Below are positions 46,901 to 59,555 of a DNA stretch of 64,000 nt, piece by piece. The stretch lies in assembly GCA_037367405.1 (NCBI GenBank), contig JAZKJV010003126.1:372001-436000 (forward strand), given 5' to 3'. The notes beneath the pieces are model-generated. The model was not told where the DNA came from. It saw nothing but the letters and a program-made list of their open reading frames with translations, and searched no databases. Within the stretch, counting starts at the first letter, position 1. The number at the start of each line of letters is the position of its first letter. Made by a program: the position numbers and the translations under genes. Origin of the DNA: Ottelia alismoides. Taxonomy: Eukaryota > Streptophyta > Magnoliopsida > Alismatales > Hydrocharitaceae.

Positions 46901-47303
46901 TAATTATTACGAGTATATACAAATGTTTAAAAATAATATATATATATATAAGAGGTAAATAAATAAATAAATACAAGAAAAATAGGGGATGATATATATA
47001 GTGAATATATGCAGAATAAGGACCCTATCTCTCCCTACTTTATTCCTTGTCGATCATGTCAATACATGACCTTCTCTTAAGGTTCGGACCAGTTTGCACT
47101 TATTACATAATTACAACCTTCTTTTATGTCTTTTCTTTTTCTTCTTTATTCTTTTATGTTGGATATAATGAATGTTAAATATACAATATTATGAACAGTA
47201 TGCACAATGCTAATTTATTGAATTTAATATAAATTTACAATTAATTTGCATAGGGATTTTTTCTAAAATAAAAGAATAGAGGATGTGAATCATGGATTCA
47301 CCA
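43967..47303 (-). repeat. Family X LTR 'M3'
   Basis: On the minus strand it starts TGGTGAATCCATGATTCAC at 47303, with PPT-like CATATACTT to its right on the plus strand. It carries the U3 block CCCTACTTTATTCCTTGTCG (47033-47052), a W-box/GTTGAC dyad (46423-46438), TATA CTATAAATTT, a GC island (45230-46450) and U5 GGGTTGAACATAG (44130). The tail is placed at 43967 (TGATGAGTGG on the plus strand); a weak primer-site-like sequence lies just left of it. Length 3.3 kb, like the LTRs of G. Confidence 0.72.
46227..46239 (-). promoter_or_regulatory. Probable TATA box of M3
   Basis: The minus strand reads CCTATAAATTTTC within the GC-rich island, like CTATAAATC in G. Confidence 0.5.
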
Positions 47304-48193
47304 TTCCCATATACTTACCTTTGCTAGTCCCTTAGCAAACACTTATTTGAAAATTAAGTGGAAAACAAATAAATAAAACAAAAAGGAAAAAGGAGACTAA
47401 TGTTGATTATTAAACTTATCTTCATAAAATTGTAGTATGGAGCTCGGTTAGACCTTTGGATTATTAGTTTGGCGGAACCTTATCGAGAAATGGATTTAAT
47501 ACCTAATAGACTCTAAGTTCCACAAGACTCCTATTCAGGTCGCCTTAACAGTCAGGTTAGAACAAGTCTACATACCCAATCTCTTATGACTATGAATATT
47601 TACTTGTAATGTGTAAGTGATATATAGCTCTCCACCTCAAAAGTGGCAAAAAAACATCCTCCCTTAACAAGGTAACTCTAGTCCCCCGATCTAGCTACTC
47701 TTTCCTCGAGGAGCGGGGTATTCCCTTCTAAGTTCAAGTGCAACCATCTCAAGAAGAGGGGGAAAGACAAGAATGGACCACGACCAGTGTAGCCAAATAT
47801 CCCTTGGAGCTTGACCAGTGTATCCAAGTCTCCAGCTGCAAGCTTCCATGAGATGAGACAATGAATTACATAAGCTTTGCTTATTCAACTATATACATTC
47901 CGGCAAGCATTTTATTTTCAATCAGTCCTATCCCCTTTTTTGGAGTTTTTGCATTTTTATGACATATATACAACATATATACAAGGTGCATCATGTATAC
48001 AAGGAGTTTTTCTTCTTGAGATAGTAGACTATCCCTCTTTTGAATCATTATTGCAACCCCATGGCATCCTGTCATTAGACCTCAATGTTACTCGATCAGG
48101 TTGAGATGCACATCCCTCCCTAGATGAGGACGAATGGTTCCTCTAGTTGTAACATGCCTGTGTGCTACCCCAAGCCAAAGGATTCTGCCCCCT
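47304..48193 (-). mobile_element. 3' interior of a minus-strand family X element next to M3
   Basis: Non-coding, homologous to 27949-28700 and 55646-56490 (shared CTTTGCTAGTCCCTTAGCAA, TTCCTCGAGGAGCGGG and ACTATCCCTCTTTTGAA). The homology stops at 48193, where plus-oriented LTR L48 begins. In the other copy the sequence continues (CCTCATTACCTCCTCC at 56496-56511), so 48193/48194 is an insertion or rearrangement point. Confidence 0.75.
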
Positions 48194-49840
48194 TAATGAA
48201 TATGGATTTCATCATCTTTATTAATTTGTTTTAGCTTAAAATCCCTTGTAAAACATATGTACATATTAATAAATCTATATTATGACTAACCTGCATCTTT
48301 GCGTAAATATTGTATATTTATTACCTTTTAACCTAAAATAAATAAAGAAATCAAGGAAAAATAAAGAAAATAAAAGACTGTATATATTTAATAGATACAT
48401 GCTGAATCAACCCCTAAGAGAAGGTCAAGATTTGACCTGATCGACCAGGAATAAAGTAGTGGGAGATAGGGTCTTTAATAAGAAAATTCAAAAAAATGAA
48501 ATAAAAAATATTTTGTAAATACTTTTCATTCTTTATTTTGAATTTATGCTGTGTATATTTATGTAAAACTTACACTATTTTATTTGTCCATAAATTGACC
48601 TCAAATTATATATTTTTCTAAATGAAAGTTGTAAATAAAATGTTTGTAAATAATAAAAATAACTGCAAAATAAAATCATGTACAAACTAAAAGTAACCAC
48701 ATTCGAAAAAAGCTGTAAAGTGATACTTAAAAGGCCAATTTTGGCTCCATATGAACTCGAATAGAATCAAACTCACTTCCAACATATTCTAAATTAAATT
48801 ATCTTTAAAATGGTAGTAAATTCCTAATTGTTTGAATTATAGTTGGAAAGATAATTTTTAGAGTGGTTTTTGCAATTTTACCACTATTTTATTGTATTTA
48901 TTTAGTCATCTTTATTTTTATATATAATGTATTTTTAAATAATTAAAATAATTTTAATAATTATATAAAATTAAAATAAAAAATACAAAAAATTAAATAA
49001 CAAAATTTCCTTATTTAACCATGTGTATAATGTACCATATGTATATAGTATATGTATATAATTAATTTTCTTAAATAACAACCACTAAAAAATTAAGTAA
49101 CTAACGTTTATTATTTAAATTAATAAAATGATGAAAATGATTTATTTATTTAAGTAAATAAATTATTATATGTATATAATTTAATTCCTTAATTAACCTA
49201 CCATTAAAGTGGCTCGTTAAGCTATGGACATTTATTATTATTATTTAACTAATATAATTTCGAAAATAATAATTTATTAATTTAATTAATTAATTCCACC
49301 ATTAACATATTTCCCTTTATTCCCTCCCCATTAATTCATTTTTTTTTGAAATTCAATTTGTTCCTATTTACATGGCTCCTCCTCCGTTCCAATTTGATCA
49401 ATCCAATGGTGAGAGGAGCCTGATTTCCCAAGAGCGACTTTCAGTGGAAAAGGAGCCCAGCATCCGAGCCATTATTGATAGCGAGTCGGTCTTTGTCGAG
49501 GCCATTGCAATGTTAATTCGATTCTAATTGGTTAGATCCAATCCATTTTATGTATTTTAATCAGGTAATTTTAGGATTAATTTTCATGTTGATTTTGTTG
49601 TCAATTTTTAATTTTAGATCATAGTTTATCATCGTTGATCATTTTTCGATCACCCTCCAGTTTCCAATCTGATCACCAAATCATTCTCAATCTATCCATT
49701 TCACATTCTATCTCCCATGATCTTTAACCTCCGGCCACGTACGGTGGCCGGAGACACGGTTCCCTTCCATCACAATTACCGGAAACTCCTGGCCCACTGA
49801 TTCTTATTTGATTTTTCTTGGACCTTAGGCAGAATCTTTG
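48194..49840 (+). repeat. Family X LTR 'L48' (3' part missing)
   Basis: It starts TAATGAATATGGATTTCATC, and the whole stretch to about 49840 is an inverted copy of the right part of M4 (about 54085-55645), including GGTCAAGATTTGACC..GATCGACC and the promoter-side GC block. It carries a perfect palindrome CCGGCCAC-GTACG-GTGGCCGG at 49731-49751. It has no PPT on its left, and its R/U5 is lost where M4 begins. Confidence 0.75.
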
Positions 49841-50205
49841 GGTTTTTTAATTATTGAAAATAAATGCGATATCGTTGCAACCCAAAGAATCCCATAACAA
49901 AAAAAATATTTATTCTCAAACTAAATTAATTGCAAAAATGTAGCAAGATAATTTTTGTTATTTCATTAACCCGTATAACGACAACATCGAACTCAGGGAG
50001 GCTACACATCCCGAGGGTTATTCTAAGAATTGAAAAAATTAGTTAAAAGAAAGAGGAAATTCAAATGCCTTAACTTCTAATTTTTATTGGTTTTTAGTTT
50101 TGCTAAATTTTAATTTTCGAAATAACTAATTATTCAAGAATGTTTATACACAAAAGAAATGCAACTTTTTGGATTTTTCAAAGATGACAAAGAATGTCCA
50201 GAAAA

Positions 50206-53200
50206 GTCAAATAAAAATACTTTATATGTTTTGATGGTTTTTACTATTTTTGTAATTATTAAGAGATTTTTAGATTTTTTAGGATTTTCAAAATGAATAA
50301 AAATAGGGAATAAAGCAAATAGTGAGCATGCAGGAATATTTTTCAATTTAAAAATATCATGTAAAAGCAAAAATTACTAAATTTCTTTTTAAAAAAAAAA
50401 TAATGATGAATTATCTACAAAAATGAAGTGGGATCACACTTTTTGGATTTTTTTGCAATTTTTAATGATTTTTTTAATATTTTTAGTATTTTGCAATTTT
50501 TTATTTTTAAAAATGATTAATGCATGAGATTTGCACAGAAAATAAAACACACAAATAAACTATTATATTTTTTTAGAATTTTTGATGTAATGTCCAATTT
50601 TTTATGATTTTATTAATTACAAATAATATAAAATGCAATGTTTTTTACTATTTAATAATAACAAATAAAAATAAATTACAATGAAAAAATTACACTATGA
50701 AGAGGCACAAATCAAGAACATAACATGATATTTGAAGAATTTATTGAGCAATAAAAATATTTATTTCAACAAGAGAAAGTACGCAAACAAAATTCTGGAA
50801 TTACAAGACTAAAGCGTAATTATTTAATGATTGTGCATGAAAAATTAATAAGAAAAAGTATTGGATACAAAATGCAAATTACTTAGTAATAAGCATGCGT
50901 TACACATGCTTGGCTATTAAGGGGGTCTTTTTGCGATGCTTGATGTAATTTTCCAAAAATAAAATATATTTTATGCATGGGGTTTCTTCATTATGTTCCA
51001 CGCCTAAAGCCAAAAGGTGACCGACCCTTCTTTTTCGTTCTTACCCTAGCCAAAAAGGGGGCGGTGCGGGTCTTCTCCTCCCTGCGGGATGGATGGGCGT
51101 TGGTGGTGCTACTTTCCACAAGCAGAAGCGGAGCGAAGGCATGGAAGGGCTGACGGGTGGCACTCGAGGGGGTTAGCGGTGGATCTGAGTGCGATGATCT
51201 CCAAGCGATCGGCGGAAGGCTAAGGCCTCGCGGCGGTCGGTGGTGGGAATGGCGTGGCAGGCGTGTGGCGGCGGATGGGTATTGCGCAAGGGGCACAGCT
51301 CTGGCAGTGCTCGGAGATGCTCCTCCCAGATGGTGGAGCTCCTCTTATAGGTGGTGGACGGCGACGGACCTAAGCCGCGATGGCGAGATGAGCGGCTTCA
51401 CACGAAGATGATTGCTCTGCGGTGGAGGCCGGGCTGCTCCAGGCGAGGGGTCGTAGGGGTTGACGAACTTGCAGGTGCGGGCACGGATGCTGACGGTGAG
51501 GGGCTGAGCCACGTCGGGTGCAGGTGCAGGTGCAGATGGCGATGGTGCGGGGGTTGAGCCGCTTCAGGGATGGCAAACTTGCAGGTATGGGAGAGGATGG
51601 TGATGGCACGGGGGTTGAGGAGGAATTAGCAGATGAGGAGTCGGCGAGGTAGAAGGCTGTGCTATGGGGATCCAGAGAAGGGCGGTGCGGCTTGGCATCC
51701 CACAAAGGATGACACGTGGTTGTGCGACCTCCAGGTGGCTACGGTTGTGGGGCGGAGATGCGGAGCTCAGTTGCTACAGGCGGCCCTGAAGTTTTTTTTT
51801 GTAACTTTTTTTAACAAGAGCTTTTTTTTGAAATCCTTGTACCTACAATGAAACCAAATACGAAGATCGACTTGAGCACGATGGCTCGGTCCAAAAATTA
51901 TTAACAGAAATTGTGAATGAAAATGTGAATCTGACGAGGTGGACGTATGGATCCGGATCTCTGACCACAATGTGTGGCCAGAGGTGATAGATCATGTGAG
52001 ATATACTAAGAACACGGGTAGGTCGAGAATATGAGATGGAAGATCGGATTCGGGAGCGGATCAAATCATGATGATGAACTAGGAATGAGAATCTAAGATC
52101 TAGAATTAAAAACTGACAACAAAATTAAAACTAAAAATTACACTACGTTTAACCTAAGTAAGAGACGAAAAATAAAGTTTTGGATCTCACCAAATGGGAG
52201 TGGATAATGTCGTAATGGCCTCGGCAAAAATCTCCTCGCTGTCACCGGACGGCTTGGAGGCTAGGCACCCTTATACCACAAGATGGCTCTTCTTCTCACC
52301 AAAAGATTGATCCCATGGGAATGAAGGAAGAGGAGCCAAATAAAAATACTTATGTTTTTGTAATTTTTTTAAAGATTTTTAATTTTTTTAGGATTTTTCA
52401 AAATGAATAAAAATATGGAATAAAGCAAGTAGTGAGTATGCATGAATATTTTTCAATTTAAAAATATCAAATAAAAGCAAAAATTACTAAATATATTTTG
52501 TCTAAAAACAATGATGAATTATCTACAAACAGAAAGTGGAATCACAATTTTTGGAATTTTCTGAAATTTTTTTATGTTTTAAGATTTTAGTATTTTGCAA
52601 ATTTTTTGGTTTTAAAAATGATTAATGAGTGAGATTTGCAGAGAAAATAAAACACAGAAAAATAAAACTATTTAATTTTTTTAGAATTTTTGATGTAATA
52701 TTCATTTGTTTTATGATTTTATTACTTACAAATAATAAAAAATGCAATATTTTGATTTTCTAATAATAGAAAATAAAAATAAATTGCAATGACAAATTAC
52801 ACTACGAAGAGACACAAAATCGGGAACATAACGTGATTTTTGAAGAATTTATTGAGAAATAAAAATATTTATTTCAACAAGAGAAAGCAAGCAAACAAAA
52901 TTCTAGAATTACAAGACTAAAACATAACTATTTAAAGATTGTGCATTAAAAGTTAAGAAAAAATACGGGATACAAAATGCAAATTACCCAGTAACATGCA
53001 TGTATTGCATTTGTTGGGCTATTAAGGGGGTCTTTTGCGATTTCTGAAAACATCAGGGAGCATGATGCAATTTTCCCAAAATAAAATATATTTTATGCAT
53101 GGGGTTTCTTCATTATGTTCCACACCTAAAGCCAAAAGGTGACCGCCCCTTCTTTTCTGTTCTTTCCGTAGCCAAAAAGGGGGCGACGCTGGTCTTCTCC

Positions 53201-54490
53201 TCCACGCGAGATGGATGGGCGTCGGTGGTGCTGCTTTCCATGAGCAGTAGTGGAGCGAAGGCATGGAAGTGCTGATGGGTGGCACTCGAGGGGGTCGGTG
53301 GTGGATCTGAGTGTGACGATCTCCAGGCGATCGGTAGAGGGCTATGGCCTTGCAGCGGTCGGTGGTTGGAATGGCGTGGCAGGCATGTGGTGGCGGATGG
53401 GTAATGCATAAGGGGCGCAGCTCTGGCGGTGCTCGGAGATGCTCCTCCCAGACGGTGGAGCTCCCCTTGTAGGTGGTGGACGGCGATGGACCTGAGCCGC
53501 GATGGCGAGATGAGGGGCTTCGTGCGAAGATGATTTCTCTATGGTGGAGGCCGGGCTGCTCTAGGCGTGGGGTCATGGGGGTTGATGAACTTGCAGGTGC
53601 GGGCACAGATGGCGATGGTGCGGGGTTTGAGCTGCATCAGGGATGGCGAACTTGCAGGTGCGGGCGCAGATGGCAATGGTACATGGGTTGAACCGCATTG
53701 GGGATGGCAAACTTGCAGGTGTGGGCGAGGATGGTGATGGCACAGGGGTTGAGGAGGAACTGGCAGATGAGGAGTCGGTGAGGTGGAAGTCTGCGCTATG
53801 GGGATCCAGAGAAGGGCAGTGCAGCTTGGCAGCGCGGGAAGGATGACACGTGGTTGTGCGACCTCCAGGTGGCTACGGTTGTCGGGCGGAGGGGCGGAGC
53901 TTGGTCGCTACAGGCGGCCCTAAATAATTTTTATTTTTTTGTAATTTTTTTGAACAACAACTATTTTTTTGAAATCCTTGTACATGCAATGAGACCAAAT
54001 ACAAACACCAACTCAAGCACGATGGTTCGGTCCAAAAATTATTGATAGAAAATGTGAATGAAAAAGCGAATCTGACGAGGTGGACGGATGGATCCAGATC
54101 TCCGACGATAGTGTGTGGCCGGATGTGATAGATTATGTGATATAGAATAGGAACATGGCAAGATCAAGAATTTGAGATGGAAGATCGGATTCAGGAGCGG
54201 ATCAAATCATGGTGATGAATTAGGAATGAGAATCTAAGATCTAGAATTAAAAATTGACAACAAAATTAAAACTAAAAATTACACTACGATTAACCTAAGT
54301 AAGAGTTGAAAATAAAGATTTGGATCTCACCAAATGAGAGCAAATAATGTCGTAATGGCCTTGACAAAAATCGCCCCGTTGTCACCTGACGGTTTGGAGG
54401 CTAGGCACCCTTCTACCAAAAGATGGCTCTTGGAGAATAGACTCCTCTCACCAAAAGATTGATCCCATGTGAATGAAGGAAGAGGAGCCA
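50206..54490. repeat. 2.13-kb tandem duplication within LTR M4
   Basis: Unit 1 (50206-52337) and unit 2 (52338-54490) run in the same order: CAAATAAAAATACTT start, AT-rich part, GC island, and an end at GGAAGAGGAGCCAAATAAA. They differ by roughly 10% by eye in the GC island. The bases at the joint (CAAATAAAAATACTT) occur at both the start of unit 1 and the joint, so the event probably used that short homology. Confidence 0.9.
51341..51350 (-). promoter_or_regulatory. TATA candidate in M4 duplication unit 1
   Basis: The minus strand reads CTATAAGAGG. The equivalent in unit 2 (53462-53471) is CTACAAGGGG, so the motif survives in only one unit. Confidence 0.45.
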
Positions 54491-57119
54491 AATAAATAAG
54501 AATAATTTTTTTTGAATTTCAAAATTTGAATTGAGAGAAAAAGGAAGGATGTTAATGGTAGAATTAATAAAATAAATAAAAAAATAAAATATTTTTTGGA
54601 ATCAATTTAATCAAAATAATAATAAAAACCAACAACTTAATAAACCACCTTAATGGTGGGTTAATTAAGGAATTTATTAAATTATATACATTTGGTATAT
54701 TATTTACATAAATAAATATATAAATTATTTTCATCACTTTATTAATTTAAACAATAAATGTTACTTATTGATTTTTTGTGTTTGTTATTTAAGGAAATTA
54801 ATTTTATACATGATTTCATTATATACATAGTTAGATAAGGAAATTATGTCATTTTATTTATTAATTTTTTTAATTTTTTTTACTTTTATTTTAAATAATT
54901 ACTAAAAACTTTTTACATATATTTACATATACATTATGTATAAAAATAAATATGGATTTATATATACAATAATTAAATGGTAAAATTACAAAAACCATCT
55001 TAGAAAACCGTCTTTCAAACCATAACTCCAAAAAATATGAAACCATTGCCATTTTAAAGATAATTTAATTTAGAATACAATGGAAGTAATTTGATTCAAT
55101 TTGAGTTCTTAAGGAGTCAGAATCGGTCTTTCAATTATCGTTTTATGGATTTTTCTGAGTGTGGTTACTTTTATTTTGTACATGATTTTATTTTACAAGC
55201 ATTTTTATTATTTAGAAATATTTTTATTTGAAATTTTTGTTTAGAAAAATATTTAATTTAAGGTCAATTTATAAACAAATAAAATAGTGTAAATTGTATA
55301 CTAATATACACAGAATAAATAAAGAAGCATTTACTAAACATTTTTTGGTTTTTTTCTAATCAAAGACCCTATCTCCCCGTACTTTATTCTTGGTCGATCA
55401 GGTCAAGTCTTGACCTTCTCTCGAGGTTCAGGGCAACCTGTATATATTGCATATATAAAATCTTTTATTTTCTTTATTTTTCCTTTATTTATTTATTTAT
55501 TTTAGGTTAAAATAGTAATAAATGTACACTATTTACACAAAGATGCAGGTTAGTTAGAATATAGATTTATTAATATATGCAGGTGTTTTATAATGGATTT
55601 TAAGCTAAAATAAATGAAAAAAGATGATGAAATGTAGATTCATCACCCCCCTATGCTTTACCTTTGCCAGTCCCTTAGCAAACACTTATTTGAAAGAATA
55701 AGTGAATAAAAGAAAAAGAAAGGAAAAATAAAGAAATTAGGACAATACTGAGTATAAACTTATCTTCATAAAGTTATAGTATGGAGCTCTGTCAGTCTTT
55801 GGATTATTAATGTGGAAGAACCTTAATGGGAAATGGATTCAAAACCCAACATCCTTTAAGTTCCATAAGACTCCTATTCAGATCTCCTCAACAGTCAGGT
55901 CAGAACAAGTCTACATACACAAATTCTTATGATTATGAATCTTTACTTGTACGGTGTAAATGAAATATAGCCCCTCATCTCAAAAGTAGCAAAGAAACAA
56001 CCTCTCTCAAAAAGGTAACTCTAGTCCACCGATCTAACAACTCTTTCCTCGAGGAGTGGGAATATTCCCTTCTAAGTTCAAGTACAACCAGCTGAAGAGA
56101 AGATGGAGAAAAGAATGGACGGTAACTAGTGTAGATACCTATCATTTGATGCATGACCAAATCAAGTCATTCAACTACAAGCTTATATACTTGTATATAC
56201 ACTCCGACATACATTTTACTTTTCAATCAGACCAGTCCACTTTTGTAGATTCTGTATTTTTTTTATTTTTTCTCTTTTTTTTGAAAATATATACAAGGTA
56301 CAACATGTACATAAGGAGTTTTTCCTCTTTAGCTAGTAGACTATCCCTCTTTTGAAGCATTACTACAAACCCACAACATCCTGTTTAGACCTCAATGCTA
56401 CTAGATCAGGTTGAGATGCACTACCCTTCCTAGAGGAAGATGAATATTCCCACTAGTTGTTACATACCAGTGTGCTACACCAAGCCAAAAGATTATGCCT
56501 CATTACCTCCTCCATGAAGAGCTACATATAGAGTGCTTGTCCAAGATAAGTCATGGTCTAGAAGAATCATGCGTGTGTTGTTAAATATTCTACATAGACT
56601 AATCAAGATGACATTTGAACATACTCTTATGGACTCAAAGAATTAAGTCGCCAGGGCCTGAAAAGCCTTAATTCCATTTCTTATAAAGTTCCTCTGAAAT
56701 TAAGTGGATTAAGGTCCAACTAAGCCCATTCATTAATTTTATTCCAGACTTAGTTTAAATGTCAATATCATCCTAAAAAATGTACATGAAAATGTAAGAA
56801 ATATATATAAGCAATTTTTCTTACAAAGATTTTTTTTAAAAAATTAGAGAAAAAGGGTTAGTAAAATATATAGAAGTATATATATTGATTATACAAAAAA
56901 ATTTTATATAAGAGGATATTAATTTTTGTTCTTCTTTGTTTGTTTTTTTATTTTTTATTTTTTAATTATTTTTTTGTCTTTTGTGTTTTTTTATTAAGAT
57001 GGAAGGTGACCAAAGTCTATATACACATGTGGATTTTACGCATTTATATACATATCCCAAAAATAATCTTATTTTTAAAAGTACGAGTTATGTCTAAAGT
57101 ATATATACAATATATACGA

Positions 57120-57393
57120 CACCCCCTATACTTAGCTCGAACTATGTCCTCATAGTGATCAAAGAGTTGCAAAGGAAGACATAACTTATGCTAAGTATAG
57201 AAAAGTAAAAAGAATAACGAATGAATGAATGAATGAATGAATGAGAAGTCGATCGTCCTCCCTATACTTAAATTCAACTAATCCTAAGTATAATAGACTG
57301 TACATAAAGCAGGGAGGGTCAAGGGTGGGAATGAACAAATCACAACTCGGTCTGTCTCCCCCTATACTTAGGGTAACATATCACTAAGTATAG
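57120..57393 (-). repeat. Three PPT-like hairpin units (element next to M4)
   Basis: ACCCCCTATACTTAGC (57121), CTCCCTATACTTAAA...CCTAAGTATA (57259-57292) and CCCCTATACTTAGGG...CACTAAGTATAG (57358-57393). Same design and orientation as the five units of element F. The array is cut by copia Z about 85 bp further on. Confidence 0.8.
57219..57244. repeat. (ATGA)n microsatellite
   Basis: Six tetranucleotide repeats within the hairpin array. Confidence 0.9.
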
Positions 57394-58717
57394 ATAAGGA
57401 TATGAACATGAGGGAGGACAGTGGAGAGGATCACTAAAATGAATAAAAGACAAGAAAGAAATGAAGGATGAATGTATTGTTGGACATGCGAGCCCATGAT
57501 GAGCCATTATGCAATAAATGTTATTGCACATATCATTCCCTGATCTGAAATGAAGAATAAATAATTTGCATAATAGGTCCCTTTGTACAATTAGGGTTAT
57601 GTACCATGGCCGTCTTGATAATCATATAGCTGTTGATTCATTAAATGAATAATAGAGGCTGGTGTTTGGATGAATATCTAAAGAGTTAGATAGAGGACTC
57701 ATGAGCACCGTCAAATGATTATTAAGAGATAATCTCCAGCCTGAGTAGGAGATGGAAATCCTTTTCTCACATAGGCTGATATCTGACTGACCTCTTGATG
57801 CAGGTCCTCTGCATGGGAATAGTGATTCGGAGGTGTCAGATTAGTTAAGTCAATGGGTTGACTTAGCGAGATCGATATAGCCTAAGTCCTATGTTGAATG
57901 CTGTCACAGCATAGGCACACATCCTCTGACCGGAGACAGATGTGTTACTATATGTCTGAATGTGTACATTTGGCAGACCAGTAGGTTGATGAACTAACCA
58001 AGGTCTATATACCGGCGCGCTGGTGTACATGTAAGGGCATATGAGTAATACGATCTCTCAAAGGGATCATACAGGTTCGCTTATGAACCGGAAGACATGA
58101 GCTCACTCATGAGGTATTGGGACCGATCAAATTCCATGCATGGTCGTCGTGCTTTGGAAGCATGACAAGAATTTGAAGGTATGATATATGCTTTGGGAAA
58201 GAATATGATCGATACCAAATCCCAATGACCAAGATTGAGAAACTTGGTGGTCAAACCCTGAAGAAATAGTGTAAAATTGATCTTCATCTTCAGATTGATC
58301 ATTGGTCTCCAGTATGCAGGATGTGCAGGCATTGGGAATGCCTGAGGATGATGTGATCATAAACGATTGTATAACCATGACGCTTCCAGTCCGAGGGAGT
58401 AATGAAACAAGTCTGGATTTTAGTGACTCCTCTCAGTAGAGAAGTAACTTGATCTCAGTCCAAGTGTTACACATTGATCTGAATGTGATTCAGATGCAAT
58501 GAGAAGATTAAGTATACGGACTTGATTTAATCAAGCATTTATGGGAGGTCCGTTAGATCTGGATTTGAGATGAGATCTCAACATCCAAGTCACTATATGT
58601 GGAACAATACAATCGCCCTGTCCTTATCTCCAAGTATCTACGGAGAAGGCACATTATTCTTGAAGAATTTCAAGAATAATTCCTATGATGAATTTAGTAT
58701 CCAAGCAAGAAGGTCTT

Positions 58718-58960
58718 GATGATTAAATGAGATTTAATTATCAAGTATAATATGAATAAGATTCATATTGTGAGAATGACTGTTCAAGATAATTAAATGA
58801 GATTTAATTATCAAGTATAATATGAATAAGATTCATATTGTGAGAATGATTGTCCAAGATAATTAAATAAGATTTAATTATCAAGCACAATATAAATGAG
58901 AGTCATATTATGAGAATGATTATCCAAGATAATTAAATGAGATTTAATTATCAAGGATAA
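58718..58960 (+). repeat. 70-bp tandem repeats in the copia Z U3
   Basis: Units start at 58718, 58788, 58858 and 58928, exactly 70 bases apart; the last is partial. Each contains two small dyads, TAATTAAAT-GAG-ATTTAATTA and AATATGAAT-AAG-ATTCATATT. Diverged versions are in the LTRs of copia A (about 540-610 and 8510-8620). Confidence 0.92.
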
Positions 58961-59286
58961 GCAGATCGTGGATAGTGATATCCAGAATATCTGTGTATAT
59001 TATAAATGGGATTTATAATATATCAGAGAGAGAGAGAAATATTGTAAATAACATTTGTTAATTATTAATGTGGATTGGATCCACATTAGTTAATTAATTG
59101 GAAATGTAATTCACAAATTAGTTTGGGATGTGAATATGATTCACATATTTTTCAATGGCATGATTGAAATATTCACAAATTAATTTGGAATTAATTTGGT
59201 GGATATTATTGCAATAATAGTTATTGCAATTAATTAGAAATAATAATATAAATAAAAGGAGACAAAAACCACCAAAATTAAATGTG

Positions 59287-59319
59287 GCGTCACCTATGAC
59301 TTAGTCATATGTGACGCCT
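59287..59319. promoter_or_regulatory. 33-bp palindrome with two TGACG cores in the copia Z U3
   Basis: GGCGTCACCTATGAC and GTCATATGTGACGCC are complements with one mismatch around TTA. The arms carry TGACG, the core of as-1-type bZIP sites, about 240 bp upstream of the TATA box. Copia A has a different small palindrome (GATTGCC/GGCAATC, 8072-8107) in this part of its LTR. Confidence 0.7.
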
Positions 59320-59555
59320 CCTATATTTTAGGAGGATTGTTGTCTCTTCTTATTTGTTATCATATTATCTCTTAATAAATTAATTTATGTTAATTAAATT
59401 GTATTGATAATAATTCAACATATATTTAATTTAATATAAATTAATTTTGTTGGTTTTTAAGCAACAACAATCATAATCGTTGGATGACTCTTGGATTACA
59501 ATGGCCGTTGGATCCATATGAGCCATGGATTGAGATCCATTGGATCCCAAACTAA

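Larger units (their letters stand above)
49850..55645 (-). repeat. Family X LTR 'M4', enlarged by an internal tandem duplication
   Basis: On the minus strand it starts TGATGAATCTACATTTCATC at 55645, with PPT CCCCCCTATGCTT (plus strand 55646-55658) to its right. U5 with ACATCGAACTCAGGG is near 49985. Its 5.8 kb length is explained by a 2.1 kb duplication (50206-52337 and 52338-54490). Without it the LTR would be about 3.65 kb, close to M2. The GC islands (50990-51760 and 53100-53900) give several overlapping open frames, which I regard as compositional. Confidence 0.75.
55646..57477 (-). mobile_element. 3' interior of a minus-strand family X element next to M4
   Basis: Begins with the PPT (minus strand AAGCATAGGGGGG) and continues with the same non-coding 3' interior as 27949-30531, including three PPT-like hairpin units at 57120-57393. 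An (ATGA)n tract lies at 57219-57244. Interrupted at 57478 by copia Z. Confidence 0.78.

Noticed and set aside
50991..54045. Frames up to 194 aa in M4 (for example 53022-53606 minus)
   Set aside because: The duplicated unit at 50991-51705 has the equivalent frame broken and shifted, so no coding constraint; it is LTR sequence.
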